Positions 34,719 through 44,861 of a stretch of DNA of 44,861 nucleotides are shown piece by piece. Under the pieces are notes generated by a model. It was given only the letters and a program-made list of their open reading frames with translations, was not told where the DNA came from and did not search any database. Position 1 is the first letter of the stretch; the number at the start of each line of letters is the position of its first letter. Position numbers and translations under genes: made by a program. This stretch comes from Haplosporangium gracile (Eukaryota > Mortierellomycota > Mortierellomycetes > Mortierellales > Mortierellaceae): positions 1-44,861 of the forward strand of contig JAAAUF010000255.1 of NCBI GenBank assembly GCA_015499985.1. Reading direction: 5' to 3'.

Positions 34719-35998
34719 ATGGGATCAGGATCCACATTTCGATTCGACACATTCGACCCTGAGCGCGCGGTGACATTGTTTCTCTATGGACCCAAAATCC
34801 TCCTAGCAACGCGTGTTACGGATCGTTATACACGGTTGCTGTCCTTGTGGGTGCCCTAATGACTACCGAAAGTCTGGCATACTTTATGAAGTATTTTACG
34901 CATATCACTTACATTGCATTGTCGATCTACTATGTGGTAAGTCTTTGTGTTCTTTTGCTTGGTTTTGTTGGAATTTGGTGGTGGTGGTGGTGGTGGTGGA
35001 TTGGATTGGATAGGAAAGTGAAACTGTGATGCTGGGGTTTCTTGGGTCGAGCGAACTTGAATGGAAAAACAGATCAAGAGAAAGAAAACAAAGTTGAGCC
35101 AAGGAAGGCGAAGATGGAGGCTGTGAAGCAAAGAACAAAAATGCAATGGTATGTGGATCAAAGCTGATCACAAAAGGGCAGTGCAAAAAAAAAAAAAAAA
35201 AAGGACAACCGACATGCTGGACTGACACTTCGTTTGTTATTTTTTCATCTTTTCCCGCCTTTGTGGTTGTTGCGCCGATTAGTGGTCAATGATCTGGTCA
35301 ATTCTCTACGTCCGCCTCCCGCCCTTAGAAAGACATCTCTTCATCAAGCAACGGAACCGTGGCGAGTCGAATATTTATTGGGTCTTGTACCAGACCCCCG
35401 CCGTTTATCAGTAAGTCCTTCTTTCCTTCTCTTTGTTAAGCCGCTGTTCGTTCTGTTTTTGTGTGACCTTAGCAGCAAATGTCCGTCGTAACATCTCTTC
35501 ATCTTTTTCATGGCCTACAGCATTGTTGTACCATTGGTGTACTGGTCGGCCCTAAAGGAAGACCCAAAGGAGCGCACAGGCCTCTACGAATGGTCCAGTG
35601 TCTCTCAACACACCACTAACGGGATCCTAATGCTCCTCGAAATAATTTCCACAAGAACCGTCATGGAAATCCGTCACGTCTTCTTTTTGATCCTCGTCTT
35701 GGTGCTTTTCCTCGACATGAGCTGGGTCGCGTACTGGAATGAGGGTGGATGGGTGTACCCGTTAATGGATTTCAAGTTGTACAACTGGACGATTGTGGGA
35801 TTGGGGTATGCGGGTGCTGTGGTCGGGATGGCGATTCTGTATTGTTTGTTGTGGAAGTTGCATGCGTTGAAGGGGTTTCTTGGAACGAGGAAGGAGAGGA
35901 AGAGTTGTGGGATTGTTGCTGCTGAGGGGGAGAAGGAGGAAGTTCCATTGGTGAGCAATGCTTATCTCCCTGCCCATGTTCCACGAACAATTGCATAA
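34719..35998 (+). CDS. FAR-17a/AIG1-like multi-pass membrane protein, frameshift in exon 1
   Basis: Exons 34719-34936, 35283-35410 and 35521-35998. Exons 2 and 3 join in frame, and the exon 1 end (TATGTG|GTAAGT) fits too. The start ATG frame (MGSGSTFRFDTFDPERAVT) reaches a stop at 34857, while the membrane-segment frame (TVAVLVGALMTTESLAYFMK) is one base displaced, so one base seems missing around 34810-34832. Family landmarks are MKYFTHITYIALSIYYV, matching the Thr-containing helix, and SQHTTNGILMLLE, matching the His-containing HTT helix of AIG1/ADTRP. In animals this Thr/His pair hydrolyses fatty acid esters of hydroxy fatty acids. With the frame repaired the length would be about 274 residues. 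The rest looks under constraint, so a sequencing or assembly error is as likely as a real mutation. The fungal role is unknown. Confidence 0.65.
34976..35000 (+). repeat. (GGT)n repeat in AIG1-like intron 1
   Basis: A run of seven to eight GGT units inside the first intron (34937-35282). A pure A tract of about 18 bases lies further on in the same intron. Confidence 0.85.
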
Positions 35999-35999
35999 G

Positions 36000-36010
36000 A
36001 ATAAAATAAA
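36000..36010 (+). terminator. Poly(A) signals of the AIG1-like gene
   Basis: Two AATAAA hexamers, sharing one A, follow the TAA stop within 12 bases. The converging TIM13 gene ends 300 bases further on. Confidence 0.5.
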
Positions 36011-36309
36011 AATCACTGCTGTAGATATGAGTTACCCGCCCGACCCTTTCGAAATCGCTTGTTCCTTTGTTGACGCCATTTGAAGCAATGCAAAAACGAA
36101 TACAAAGAATCCTGTCCCCATCTTCTTCTCTCACTCCTGACCATACAGTTCGCGCATACTCGATGATCCTCCGATCCACCCTTCAATATGTCAAATACTG
36201 TCTTTTTCTTTACTGAAAAAATGCGTCCATGTGGGGGTGAAAAGGACCTACAAGATGTCGTAATAAAAAACAACTGAAGCTCCCGATTTCTCTCTGTGAC
36301 ATGATGTGT

Positions 36310-37168
36310 TTAGAATCCACCAGCACCTCCCATGTTCTGAGACTCCCGCTGGACACGGTTGATATAGGTGCGGGAAACAATGTTCCATGCCTCCATGTAG
36401 CGATCCATACAGTTGGATAAGCAGGTCTATTACGTTGAAGTGAGAGAGTCGCGTATGAGTCAAACAGAGAAAGAGATAATCCAGATCCAGTGGTTGTGTG
36501 AGGATAGATGGCGGCCGTAGATAGTGTGAGATGAAAGTAAAGAGAGGAATGAAAGATGACAAGGGTTAGATCATATTCAATATAACTCGCTGACTGATAT
36601 GTTTACGGATCGCGAACTTCTGACAAAAAGATCACAAAGATATTCTTAGAAAGCTGACTGACCTGTTCGCTGCCACCCAAGCTGGTGCTGGGCTTGATCA
36701 CGCATCTGGCAAAGCACTTCTCATTGATTTTCTGTAGACGGGAGATAAGCAACAAAGAACAGAGAGCGTTAGTTTTATGCCGATCAGGTGTGGGTCGTAA
36801 ACAAAGGCTGCACACATCGTAAACTACATGGTTCGTGAAAAATATCCGAAGCTGGTTGAATAATAGTGAGAGAACGTACGTTAATGAGCTCCTGAGCGTT
36901 GGCGAGGGCAAGCTCGCTGCGAACCTGATCCATGACCTGCTGCTTCTTGGCCTCCTAATAGCACCCGACAAAAATCACAAGAGTAATACGGAAAGTCAGT
37001 AAAACAAAGGCTGGTTGTTTTTTTTTTGTTGGGTACGTCAAAGTAGCGTTCATTCCATTGAGCAAAGAATGAAAAAGTCGTCCTGGTATGTATGAGCTTC
37101 TTCAAGAGTACTGAGAGAGTTATCCGTACCATGGAGCCGCCGCTGCTGTAGTTTCCAAAGTCAGACAT
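36310..37168 (-). CDS. TIM13: Mitochondrial import inner membrane translocase subunit Tim13
   Basis: Four exons (37130-37168, 36880-36954, 36663-36731, 36310-36426), all joined at phase 0, give 99 residues. It is a small Tim of the intermembrane space which, with Tim8 in most eukaryotes, chaperones hydrophobic precursors across that space. The twin CX3C motif is complete: CFARC in exon 3 and CLSNC in exon 4. The family signatures [19 protein letters not shown] and [20 protein letters not shown] are present. Length is normal for the family. There is no cleavable presequence, as usual for small Tims, which are imported by Mia40. It is divergent with SEC10 (434 bases between starts) and convergent with the AIG1-like gene. 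Confidence 0.95.
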
Positions 37169-37602
37169 GTTGTTGTTGATGATCGAGTGTTTATTGATTA
37201 GAAGGGTGTGTAAAGAAAAGAAAGTGGGTGATGCCAAGTGAGTTCACTCTTTTTGTATGTGTCAACAATTTCCGCTTCTGGACAGACAACGGAACGAATA
37301 CTCAAGAACAAGCAGTCCCAATGCGGGTTATTGTGACGGTAGGAATGCCATTTGCGGAGCATGGGCTGCAAATGGGAAGTTGGGAAGTTGGAGACTCTTG
37401 AAGAGAGTGAAACGCCCATCTCGCTTTCAGCTGGTACTTCACTCTCTCCATCACTCTTTCCTCTCAAGACAACACCATCTCAGACAAGTCACCCTTCCAT
37501 CAGTAACTACACTACAACAACCTCGAGCAACAGGACCAAGCAAAGAAAAAGCAAAGGACAACAAATTTCCCGACAGCTTACTACACTTTCCCTCAGTCCA
37601 AC
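37169..37602. promoter_or_regulatory. Divergent TIM13/SEC10 promoter region
   Basis: The two start codons are 434 bases apart on opposite strands, so regulatory sites must lie in this interval or in the leaders. A tandem GGGAAGTTGGGAAGTTGG lies near 37376. No clear TATA box is present. Confidence 0.5.
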
Positions 37603-40600
37603 ATGGCTCCACGACTGCCACGGCCATTCGAGCTGAACCCCGACCTGAAGGCCGCACTTCGCGTCGAGTCATTCCAGGTACGGCACATCTCACATCTGCT
37701 GTAGCTAAATGAACACATCGTCAGTCATCATAGCACGAAAATAAAAAAGTCATTGTCCATCATAGTTCACATCTTTAAATACCGCTCCTCTCTTACTTCT
37801 TCTTGTGACGAATAATAGGGCACTTTCGGCTCAAAGGCATTTATCGAAAAGTTATCTAATGGAATTATTCAGACGCGTATCAAAGAAAATTCCAACACCT
37901 TTGACCCAAAGCCATTTATCCGCACATTTGAAAGCTCCCTGGAGGAGCTCGAAAAGTTGGCGAGCAAGATGCAGAAGCATACAATAGAGCTTGAGCGAGA
38001 GACACAGAAGGAGGAGTTGGCGTTCAAGAAGCAGGTCAAAGAGCTGGGTTCTGGATTCGAGGTACGGCTGGTGTTGTATTGGTAGAGTAAAGAATATGCT
38101 CTTTTCTTCGATGGAGCGTTGAATACGGAGTTGCTAACTTTACACTACTATCCATGCGCTTTAATAGGATGTTCAATCGACGTTGGAGAGCTTGGACTCG
38201 CGCATCAGTGAAGTCGGAAGCACAGCTATTAGGATCGGTAAAGGGCAACTTTTAACCATTGGACATTTCTACGAGCTACAAAGCTGTACTTTTGATACAG
38301 GAATTATTTTCAGATCTAATATCTGATTCATTCCTACTACTCCAACTAGGTGAGAAACTGGAGACAGCGGATAAACAGAGAGCAAGGGCAGTGCTATCGA
38401 AAAAGTTGATGGAGTACTTTATGCAGTTCAACGACGGCAGATGCCCAACACTGGAGTCGCTCATGACACAACAAGGACTAGAGGGACAGATTGAGGCGGC
38501 CAGAATTCTTCGACAACTCGCAGTGATCTCCAAGGAAGTCGACTTGCCTGAGACACAAGTGGTACGTTGCGTTCAAGCGTCAAAAGGCAACGGGATGCGA
38601 CATATTAGGCTCTCATAGGCGACTGACGTTGAATCTGTTCTTTTGTTCAACCACCAGGCAAGAGACGGTATTGAAAAGTTCAGGGAGCAGTTCGAAACAG
38701 ATATGTTGTCGTCATTTGACAAGGCATACCGACAAGCAGATCCCAAAGTCATGGCAGTAAGTACTTGTCAAACACAAGACGATAATCATTTCAGCACGAG
38801 ACCAGTCAAGGAATGCGATTCGAAGTCTAACCCCGTTCAAAACCTCGCATTGTCAAAGCATTGCGCCAAGTCACTTTTAGAGTTCAACGGAGGCCACTCC
38901 TGTGTCCAGATCTACGTCAACCAGCACGACTTCTTCATGCTTCACTCCAAGGTTAACGAGTCCGCTCCTCTGGAAGGTCCTAACCAGTAAGTTTGTTTGT
39001 TTGCTAAGTGCAACATATGTCCTTTCGTCTACTGCGTATTTTACTAACCAACCATCAAATATGTACATATAGCGAGGATCTTACCAACCCAATCGCGGCC
39101 ATCCCACCCATCGACGCAGGACTCATCAAGCTGTACGATGACATTCGGACAACGGTTGACCAGGAAGCAGAGATTATTTCGATGGTCTTTCCCAACCCCG
39201 CTGCTGTTTTCCAAGTCTTTATTCAGCGTGTTTTTGAGCAATCCGTAAGTTTTATCTTCATTCTACATTCACTTTGTTGCCTTTTCATACATTTCGCTCA
39301 ATTTTAACGCAACTATTCTCTTCCTTGCACTCGTCCGTTAGATTCAACAATTCATTGAAACACTTTTGGAACGATCGCAGGCGAAATCGACACTTGCCTA
39401 CCTTCGAACTCTTTTGTCGATCCACGAGCACACTATACATCTGGTCAAGGACTTGAAGATGTGCGAAGATACCCTTAAGGTCGGCATCAACACTAATGTC
39501 AAGGGATCCAATATCTCGGTCACGACTCAACCTCTCTCACAAACATTAGATCGTTGTCTGGACGATCTTTTCGTCCCCTTCTTGGAGGGCGACCGATACC
39601 TCGAGAAGGAGCTGCAATCGTTGTGCGAGATTTATGACTCCATGCTAGCGAAATTCACAGCGTACCAGCTTCAGCGCCGTGGAGGAAACAAGTTCAGAGC
39701 TATTATCACCCGCACTTTTAACCAAATTATTGACTCCAACAAGACAACTCTCCCGCCTGTTGTCCAGGAGAACTTTGCTACAGTAAAGAACCCAGAGAAA
39801 TACCAGGAAATGAAGGTCTCGGATGATGATGGAGCCCTTTCGGTTGAGCTTGTTGTCAAGCTGCTCAAGATTCATGCTGAGAGTGTTCTCAGGAGCTTGG
39901 GTCTCTTGCCTGTCTCTGGAAGGTTCGTTCAAAGCCCTTGTTTGAGTCCTAGACATTATGTCGGTGCCTTTCTGTTTTCTACACCTTTCTAACTCGCAAT
40001 GTAAATATTTATTTGTAAACTAACTGACTTAGACCCAAGCACACGGCCGTACTGTTCCAGCTTTTGACCGATTATATTGGAATGCGTTACATTGACGCTG
40101 CCCTGGACTCGTAAGTTGTAGTCGCGTTGGAATGTCACACTGGCTGGAAACCATACATCCTGTAATAATATGTTAAATGCTAATCATGGTGATTGATGCT
40201 CTGTCGCTTCTAGAGCAATGGAAGATTTGTCGGCACTGGATCCCAAGTTCCCTCCAGATCTGCGACCCATGAAACGTGTCAAGCTTGTGAACGGAATTAT
40301 CCACTTGATCCAGATGCACTTCCAGACCACTATTGTAAGCTCTCGTGTAGTTCATAGTTTGAGCAGGTGTATCTACCGTATTGTGTGTGTTTCCTAACGG
40401 GACTCGTTTTTGTCTCTCTCGCGATATAGTTGCCACTAACTGTACCGTCGCCTCAGGTATACCGTGACACGGTTATCCAAAAGAATAAGCTCATGGCAAA
40501 TGTGGAAGCCAAGGCGAACGCGACCATCCAGAAGGAAATTGACGTGATTTTGGCGTGGTTGGAGACGTGTCTCGGCAGACAGCGAAAGTCTGATTTCAAG

Positions 40601-41295
40601 CCCAAGGATGACGAGATTGATTTGACAGGACTCGCAACCAAGCCCTGTATCGACTGCTGCGAGTTCTTGAGGCGAATGTATGAGACGACCAAGAAGTGCT
40701 TCGATGGCAAGAACATTGAGATGTTCTGTACTGAAGTTGGTGTTACCTTCCATGGGATGCTTCTTGAGCACTTCAAGAAGTTCCAGATCAGCCCTGTCGG
40801 AGGAGTGTTGCTCACAAAGTAAGTTATACCCGAACTTTTTCTCTGCTCCAACACAAGATGGCCTTTCAGGCTAAGCCTGGCTCAAATCTTTGCTTCGTCG
40901 AACTTAACTCATGTTCTCGTTTTGCTTTTGCCATCAGGGACATTGCTAAGTATCAAGAGTCGGTCAAGGCATGGAACATCCCCTCGTTGAACGAACGCTT
41001 CGAGATGCTCCGTCAGCTTGGAAATGTATTTTTGGTCAAGCCTGAGATCCTGCCCTCAGTCCTGAACGAGGGTTACCTGGCCAAGGTCGACTTCAAGAGC
41101 CTGTACCCATACCTCCAGATGCGTGTTGATTTCAAGACGTCTAAGCTCGACAAGCTGTTTGAGAAGCTTAACCTAACGACTGGTAGCAGCAATGGTAATG
41201 GAAGCGGACCTGCGAGTGGTGGAGCTACCAGTAGGATGGCACAGTTGGAGGATCTCACTGGTACCAAGTTCTTGAGTTATTCTCTTCATAGATAA
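37603..41295 (+). CDS. SEC10: Exocyst complex subunit Sec10
   Basis: Twelve exons: 37603-37677, 37819-38061, 38168-38237, 38350-38561, 38658-38756, 38859-38986, 39073-39244, 39342-39922, 40033-40110, 40214-40334, 40430-40818 and 40938-41295. All junctions keep frame, giving 841 residues, close to fungal Sec10. Sec10 is one of the eight exocyst subunits that tether secretory vesicles to the plasma membrane, important for hyphal tip growth. Landmarks are FDPKPFIRTFESSLEEL near the N-terminus, a coiled-coil stretch (EELEKLASKMQKHTIELERE), KKLMEYFMQFNDG, CAKSLLEFNGGHSCVQ, FRAIITRTFNQIIDSN and the C-terminal LTKDIAKYQESVKAW. The last 40 residues include a Gly/Ser/Asn-rich segment. Introns are about 75-140 bases. 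It is divergent from TIM13 and tail to tail with RPS28. Confidence 0.95.
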
Positions 41296-41538
41296 TAATA
41301 GGACGTGCTCAAAATGCATTTTAGACACTTTTTTTTTTACACAAATGTCCTCATTTCTATTCTTCCTCCATAATAAATTCACGCCAACACTTATTCCTGC
41401 TGACTTTTCCCGACTTCAAAGCATTATGTGAAAGACACGTTTGGGTATTTGGAAGACAGCCTCCCCAAATTATAGTGAATTTGGTGATGTTTTTGTTGGT
41501 TTTTTATTCCTGCTTTTTGTCAAAGTAAAATGGTGTCT
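41296..41538. terminator. Shared tail-to-tail region of SEC10 and RPS28
   Basis: 243 bases separate the two stop codons. An AATAAA occurs on the plus strand near 41373 (CATAATAAATTC) and can serve SEC10. The 3' ends of the two transcripts are likely to lie close together or overlap. Confidence 0.45.
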
Positions 41539-42774
41539 TTAACGGAGACGACGGGCTTCACGCTCGGACTCCATAAGGCAGAGGATATCGCCTAATAAAA
41601 AGTTGAAAAAAGGATACGTGAAACGGTTAGGAAACCTGAGCAACAAAAGTATGTGGTAGGAAGGGGGTATATGGTAGACGCGCTTGTTGAGAGCGAATCG
41701 GCGCGTGTAGAATTCGCAATTGATGCTGAGTGTTTGAAAAGCCGTGTTGAGAAGTCGCGTCGATTTGATGATAAATTTTGAAAATGGTGGTGTCAATTAT
41801 TACTCCTGGGGATGTCAGTGTTTGTTGAGGTGGAGGTCGTATAGTCTCTGCACTTTGTCGCCGTGTTGTAGTAGGTAGGCGCAGTAAATATTGAAGGCGC
41901 CTGCTGTCCTGTCCTCTTCATACTTATCCTTGGAAAGCTTGCATTTTGGGTGTGATTTGTTGCGTAGGTTTGCCGCCAAAAAAAACCCAATAATGCGGTC
42001 ATAAGGCGTGTAAGGCGCTCGCTTGAAAAGCCTTTGTTTCCTGTGCTTCCTGCTGTCTCCATGAAAAAAGTTCTGTCCTTGCAAGCCGCCGTAACTTAAG
42101 TGTTACGGTGTGCGGTTCACATACCCTCACGGACGGGTCCCTTGACGTTACGGATAACGTTGCGGATGGAGTTGGGGTTGGAGGGATCCTCCTGCAACTC
42201 AACCTTGACCTGGGTGACACCTCCACGGGAGCCGGTACGGCCAAGAACCTTGGTGACTTTGGCGTGCTTGACAACGGTCTTATCCTGTTGTTTTCAAAAA
42301 AGAGAAGAACAGAACACAGGGTTTGTCAGCCTTTCTGTTGCCCGACTACTTGTTCTTCCTGAGTTGCTTAAGCGATTGTTTCCTGCATCAAGCTCTCGTA
42401 GAACATAAAGGACTGATGTTTGATGGACTGGAACTGATCGCCGGTGCAGAGTTGATGGATGACGGTTTCTGCCGCTGTGGATCAAAAGATGTTGGTGGAT
42501 CCTGGATATTTAAAGCTGTTCGATTCTTCCTGTTGGTTTTCTCTCTCTGTTTCAACATAGATGATGGTTGATGGGTGCTTTTTCGACTTTTCTGTTCCTC
42601 GGAAACGCCGATACGGATGCCGACGGTTTCTTTGCGCTTAGCGATGATAGTTTCCTGAATGGATAGACGGATCGATGGGTTGGTGCATGCATGTGTCGAT
42701 ATGGATGTCTCGCCCTCGTCCCGAAACCCTTCCACCAGCGCCCTACGGTCGGTCGTGAAAATTGACCATACCAT
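41539..42774 (-). CDS. RPS28: Small (40S) ribosomal protein eS28
   Basis: Exons 42772-42774 (the ATG alone), 42125-42284 and 41539-41591 give 71 residues. eS28 is a core part of the small ribosomal subunit near the mRNA exit channel. The sequence is diagnostic: [43 protein letters not shown] and the invariant C-terminus [12 protein letters not shown]. The second intron splits a Gly codon (G|GTATGT, TTAG|GC). The first exon was chosen because ATG|GTATGG at 42774 is the start that restores the expected N-terminus M-D-K-T and keeps phase; an intron right after or near the ATG is common in fungal ribosomal protein genes. The introns are long (487 and 533 bases). It is divergent with RPL31. Confidence 0.88.
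41815..42084 (-). other. 89-codon open frame inside RPS28 intron 2
   Basis: On the same strand as RPS28 an open frame of 89 codons runs through the intron and ends in a stop. Its second half has gene-like codon choice (TAC, GAC, CTC, CAC, AAC) and reads [20 protein letters not shown] then [17 protein letters not shown] do not recognise it. It could be a captured exon or mobile-element fragment, or chance. Confidence 0.25.
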
Positions 42775-43465
42775 TTTGATTGAGTGTTAAGAAAGAAGGC
42801 TCCAATCAGACTGCGTGAGGGCACTTCAAAAACGAAATCGTCTTGTTCTTCTACACCAACCCGAGATTCAAGATTAAGGGCCACTCAATTTTGCACAGGC
42901 CTACTTCAGACTGTCGTTCCCTGAGGGACTTGTCTTCTTTCTCTATCACAAAGCAATTTTTCAGGTGCGCTTGGAAGGCCATGGATAGGATATACATCCA
43001 TACTGTGTACCCATGATGGCAACCCATCCATCGACAGATACTTGGATACCGCTTAGCGAACCTTACTCTCGCTATAACAACTACACAGGAGGATAGCAGT
43101 TCATTATCGGCAGTGCTATTTTGCTATTTTCCCTTCTCGTCATCATCGACAACTCTTGTGCGGAGATGGAAGAGCCAGGCGGGATGAGACAGAGGAGAGA
43201 TCATCACCAAAATCTAGTCAGACCTCTGCCCGATTACTTTTCTTCACCAAAGAGATTGCCCAAAACCGCTGTGCGTCCGTTTTTCAATGACAACCGTCAT
43301 CACTTCACTCGTATTTCAAGCTGGAAACGCAGAGGACTTCAGGAACCAAGCGCGACTTCACCGTGGCCCAACAATAACCATCATACCTCTCAACTCCCAG
43401 TATCAGCTGTCCAGAATCAAGTCGACTCACGCTATATTTTTCAATACCTCTTATCGATTGTAGAA
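42775..43465. promoter_or_regulatory. Divergent RPS28/RPL31 promoter region
   Basis: The two ribosomal protein start codons face away from each other across 691 bases, so the pair can share regulation. A TTATCGATTGTAG directly before the RPL31 start looks like a splice acceptor and suggests a 5'-UTR intron. No TATA box is clear. Confidence 0.55.
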
Positions 43466-44205
43466 ATGGCCAAGGAATCCAAGGGTACCAAGCGTTCTAC
43501 CATCCACGACGTTGTCGCTCGTGAGTACACCATTCACTTGCACAAGCACGTCCACGGCAGGTAAATAACTCTTTTTGCCTTTGGCAAGAGCAGACGGAAT
43601 ATCATGGACAGGAACAGTGAATTTTGGTCGTTATTTGTTGAACAGGAGGACCATTGGGCAGACCCTGCTGCTAAGCGTTTTCAAGATGGACTATGAGGAG
43701 CAGAGAGCACTATGATTCTCGACAACCTCCGGTTGCCACTCTTTCAACTTGTTCAGTCGATCTGTCACAAGAATCAAGCAGCAACTTCAGGAACGACACA
43801 ACTATCAAAGAACACCCACTAGCTCTTTCTCCAAGAAACAACAGTTTCCTGCACAAACCAATAGCAGAACTCGCTCTCTCCTCAAAAACAACGATCCTTA
43901 CCGTCTTTCCATTTCACCTTGCTACAACAAAAAACAGATCCTTCAAGAAGCGTGCCCCCCACGCTATCAAGGCTATCAAGGCTTTCGCCCAGAAGACCAT
44001 GGGTACCTCGGATGTCCGTGTCGACCCCAGCTTGAACAAGCAGATCTGGTCCAAGGGTATCAAGACCGTTCAGCACCGCATCCGCGTCCGCTTGTCCCGC
44101 AAGCGTAACGACGATGAGGAGGCCAAGGAGAAGTTGTACACCTACGTCTCGTACGTTCCCGTCACCTCCTTCAAGGGTCTCGAGACCCAGGTCTGCGACG
44201 AGTAA
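43466..44205 (+). CDS. RPL31: Large (60S) ribosomal protein eL31
   Basis: Two exons (43466-43560, 43938-44205) split an Arg codon (AG|A) and give 120 residues. eL31 sits near the polypeptide exit tunnel of the large subunit. Landmarks are [79 protein letters not shown] and the C-terminal [16 protein letters not shown]. Length is standard. Codon use in exon 2 is strongly biased (AAG, GTC, CGT, CGC, TCC), as expected of a highly expressed gene. The intron is 377 bases. Confidence 0.97.
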
Positions 44206-44861
44206 AGATATTGTGCTCTACTAGTATCTTTGTTTATTCCTCCCATTAAAAAACCCCCAATACAAAAAAGAACCCTTTTTTATTGCCTAGTGTTTCCTTT
44301 GTCCTTTTTTGGCTGATCGTTTTTTAATTTGGTGGCGTGGAAATTTTGATTTGGCATGGTAGTTCGTGCATCATAAGAGAGCACTCTTTCATTCCCCTTT
44401 CCCAGTGGTTCTTTTGATATAGGTCTGTAGACATGATTAAGTCACTACACCCACAGCTACCTGCTTAATGACCTTGCTATTAAAAAAAGGAAGGGTGGGA
44501 ATCGTCATTATATGCAACTATCTTGCACACACACTCACACTCACACATAGAGATAACTCAATGAACATAAGTTCGAATCGGAACGGGCCGATGATGCGCA
44601 ATTGAGGTAACTTAAATGTCCATTGTATGGGTACAAGTGCAAGGCGAAATAGGAATATTTGCCATACGTTGCACACACACACATAGAGGCACATGGTTCA
44701 AGCTCGAAGACTGAAACCCGTTTGTTGCAAACGCGTCCAAGTAATCGGTTTGTCCCCTCCGCGCATTAACTTTTTCCTTTTTCCGTTATTGCTCTAAAAA
44801 AAGCGAGGTCGTACTTCTATCCCCTCTCCCCCCCCCCCCTTCCATCCCTTTCCTCTTCAAC
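44206..44861. other. 3' flank of RPL31, no further gene
   Basis: No supported frame. Two related CA-rich elements occur (about 44525-44552 and 44669-44690), each with CACACATAGAG. The window ends in a C-rich stretch. Confidence 0.5.

Noticed and set aside
43121..43465. N-terminal extension of RPL31 upstream of 43466
   Set aside because: The frame is open but has no similarity to eL31, which begins at the chosen ATG; a likely leader acceptor lies just before it.
44569..44585. GTTCGAATC, a perfect match to a tRNA B box
   Set aside because: The flanking five bases on each side do not pair to form a T stem, and no A box or acceptor stem is found at the right distance upstream.
44696..44710. GGTTCAAGCTCG, B-box-like
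   Set aside because: No T stem and no cloverleaf can be built around it.
1..44861. CRISPR array or bacterial operon
   Set aside because: There are no regularly spaced repeats; genes are intron-containing and eukaryotic.

Overview
The window looks like nuclear DNA of a filamentous fungus. Split genes with mostly short GT-AG introns encode eukaryotic housekeeping proteins (Tim13, exocyst Sec10, ribosomal proteins S28 and L31, a TMEM135-like protein, a START lipid-transfer protein and a FAR-17a/AIG1-like membrane protein). Pyrimidine-rich leaders lie in front of start codons, A/T tracts are long, and two lineage-type multigene families are present as tandem arrays. The style fits Mucoromycota and most resembles Mortierellaceae, but that placement is an inference from general knowledge and not from a search.

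Layout. 1-5508: no gene supported, low-complexity pyrimidine/purine-rich DNA. 5509-11267, minus strand: a tandem array of a single-pass membrane protein family. Copy C (9246-11267) is intact, copy A (5509-7061) has lost its 5' part and carries a frameshift, and copy B (about 7998-8620) is a 3' remnant. 11268-19696: gene-poor DNA with one membrane-protein-like relic, poly(A)-tailed direct repeats, a cluster of perfect inverted repeats and an orphan exon-like segment. 19697-25920, minus strand: a tandem array of four short-chain dehydrogenase/reductase (SDR) copies, of which only 21428-22667 is intact. The other three carry stops, frameshifts or truncation but mostly keep the same exon boundaries. 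26585-26594 is a run of N.

26630-44205 is a compact gene-dense block: TMEM135-like (-), PCTP-like START protein (-), a 63-codon two-exon hypothetical gene (-), AIG1-like (+), TIM13 (-), SEC10 (+), RPS28 (-) and RPL31 (+). From TIM13 onward strands alternate strictly, so neighbours share either a divergent promoter region (TIM13/SEC10, RPS28/RPL31) or a tail-to-tail 3' region (AIG1-like/TIM13, SEC10/RPS28).

The genes do not form a pathway. The right half is basic cell machinery: mitochondrial import, secretion, translation and lipid handling. The left half shows gene-family birth and death. The strongest items for a second look are the two decaying arrays, an SDR copy whose paired frameshifts remove the active-site motif while leaving the exon open, and the small unrecognised gene at 34081-34329. 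All exon coordinates were read by eye from splice consensus, frame continuity and family similarity.
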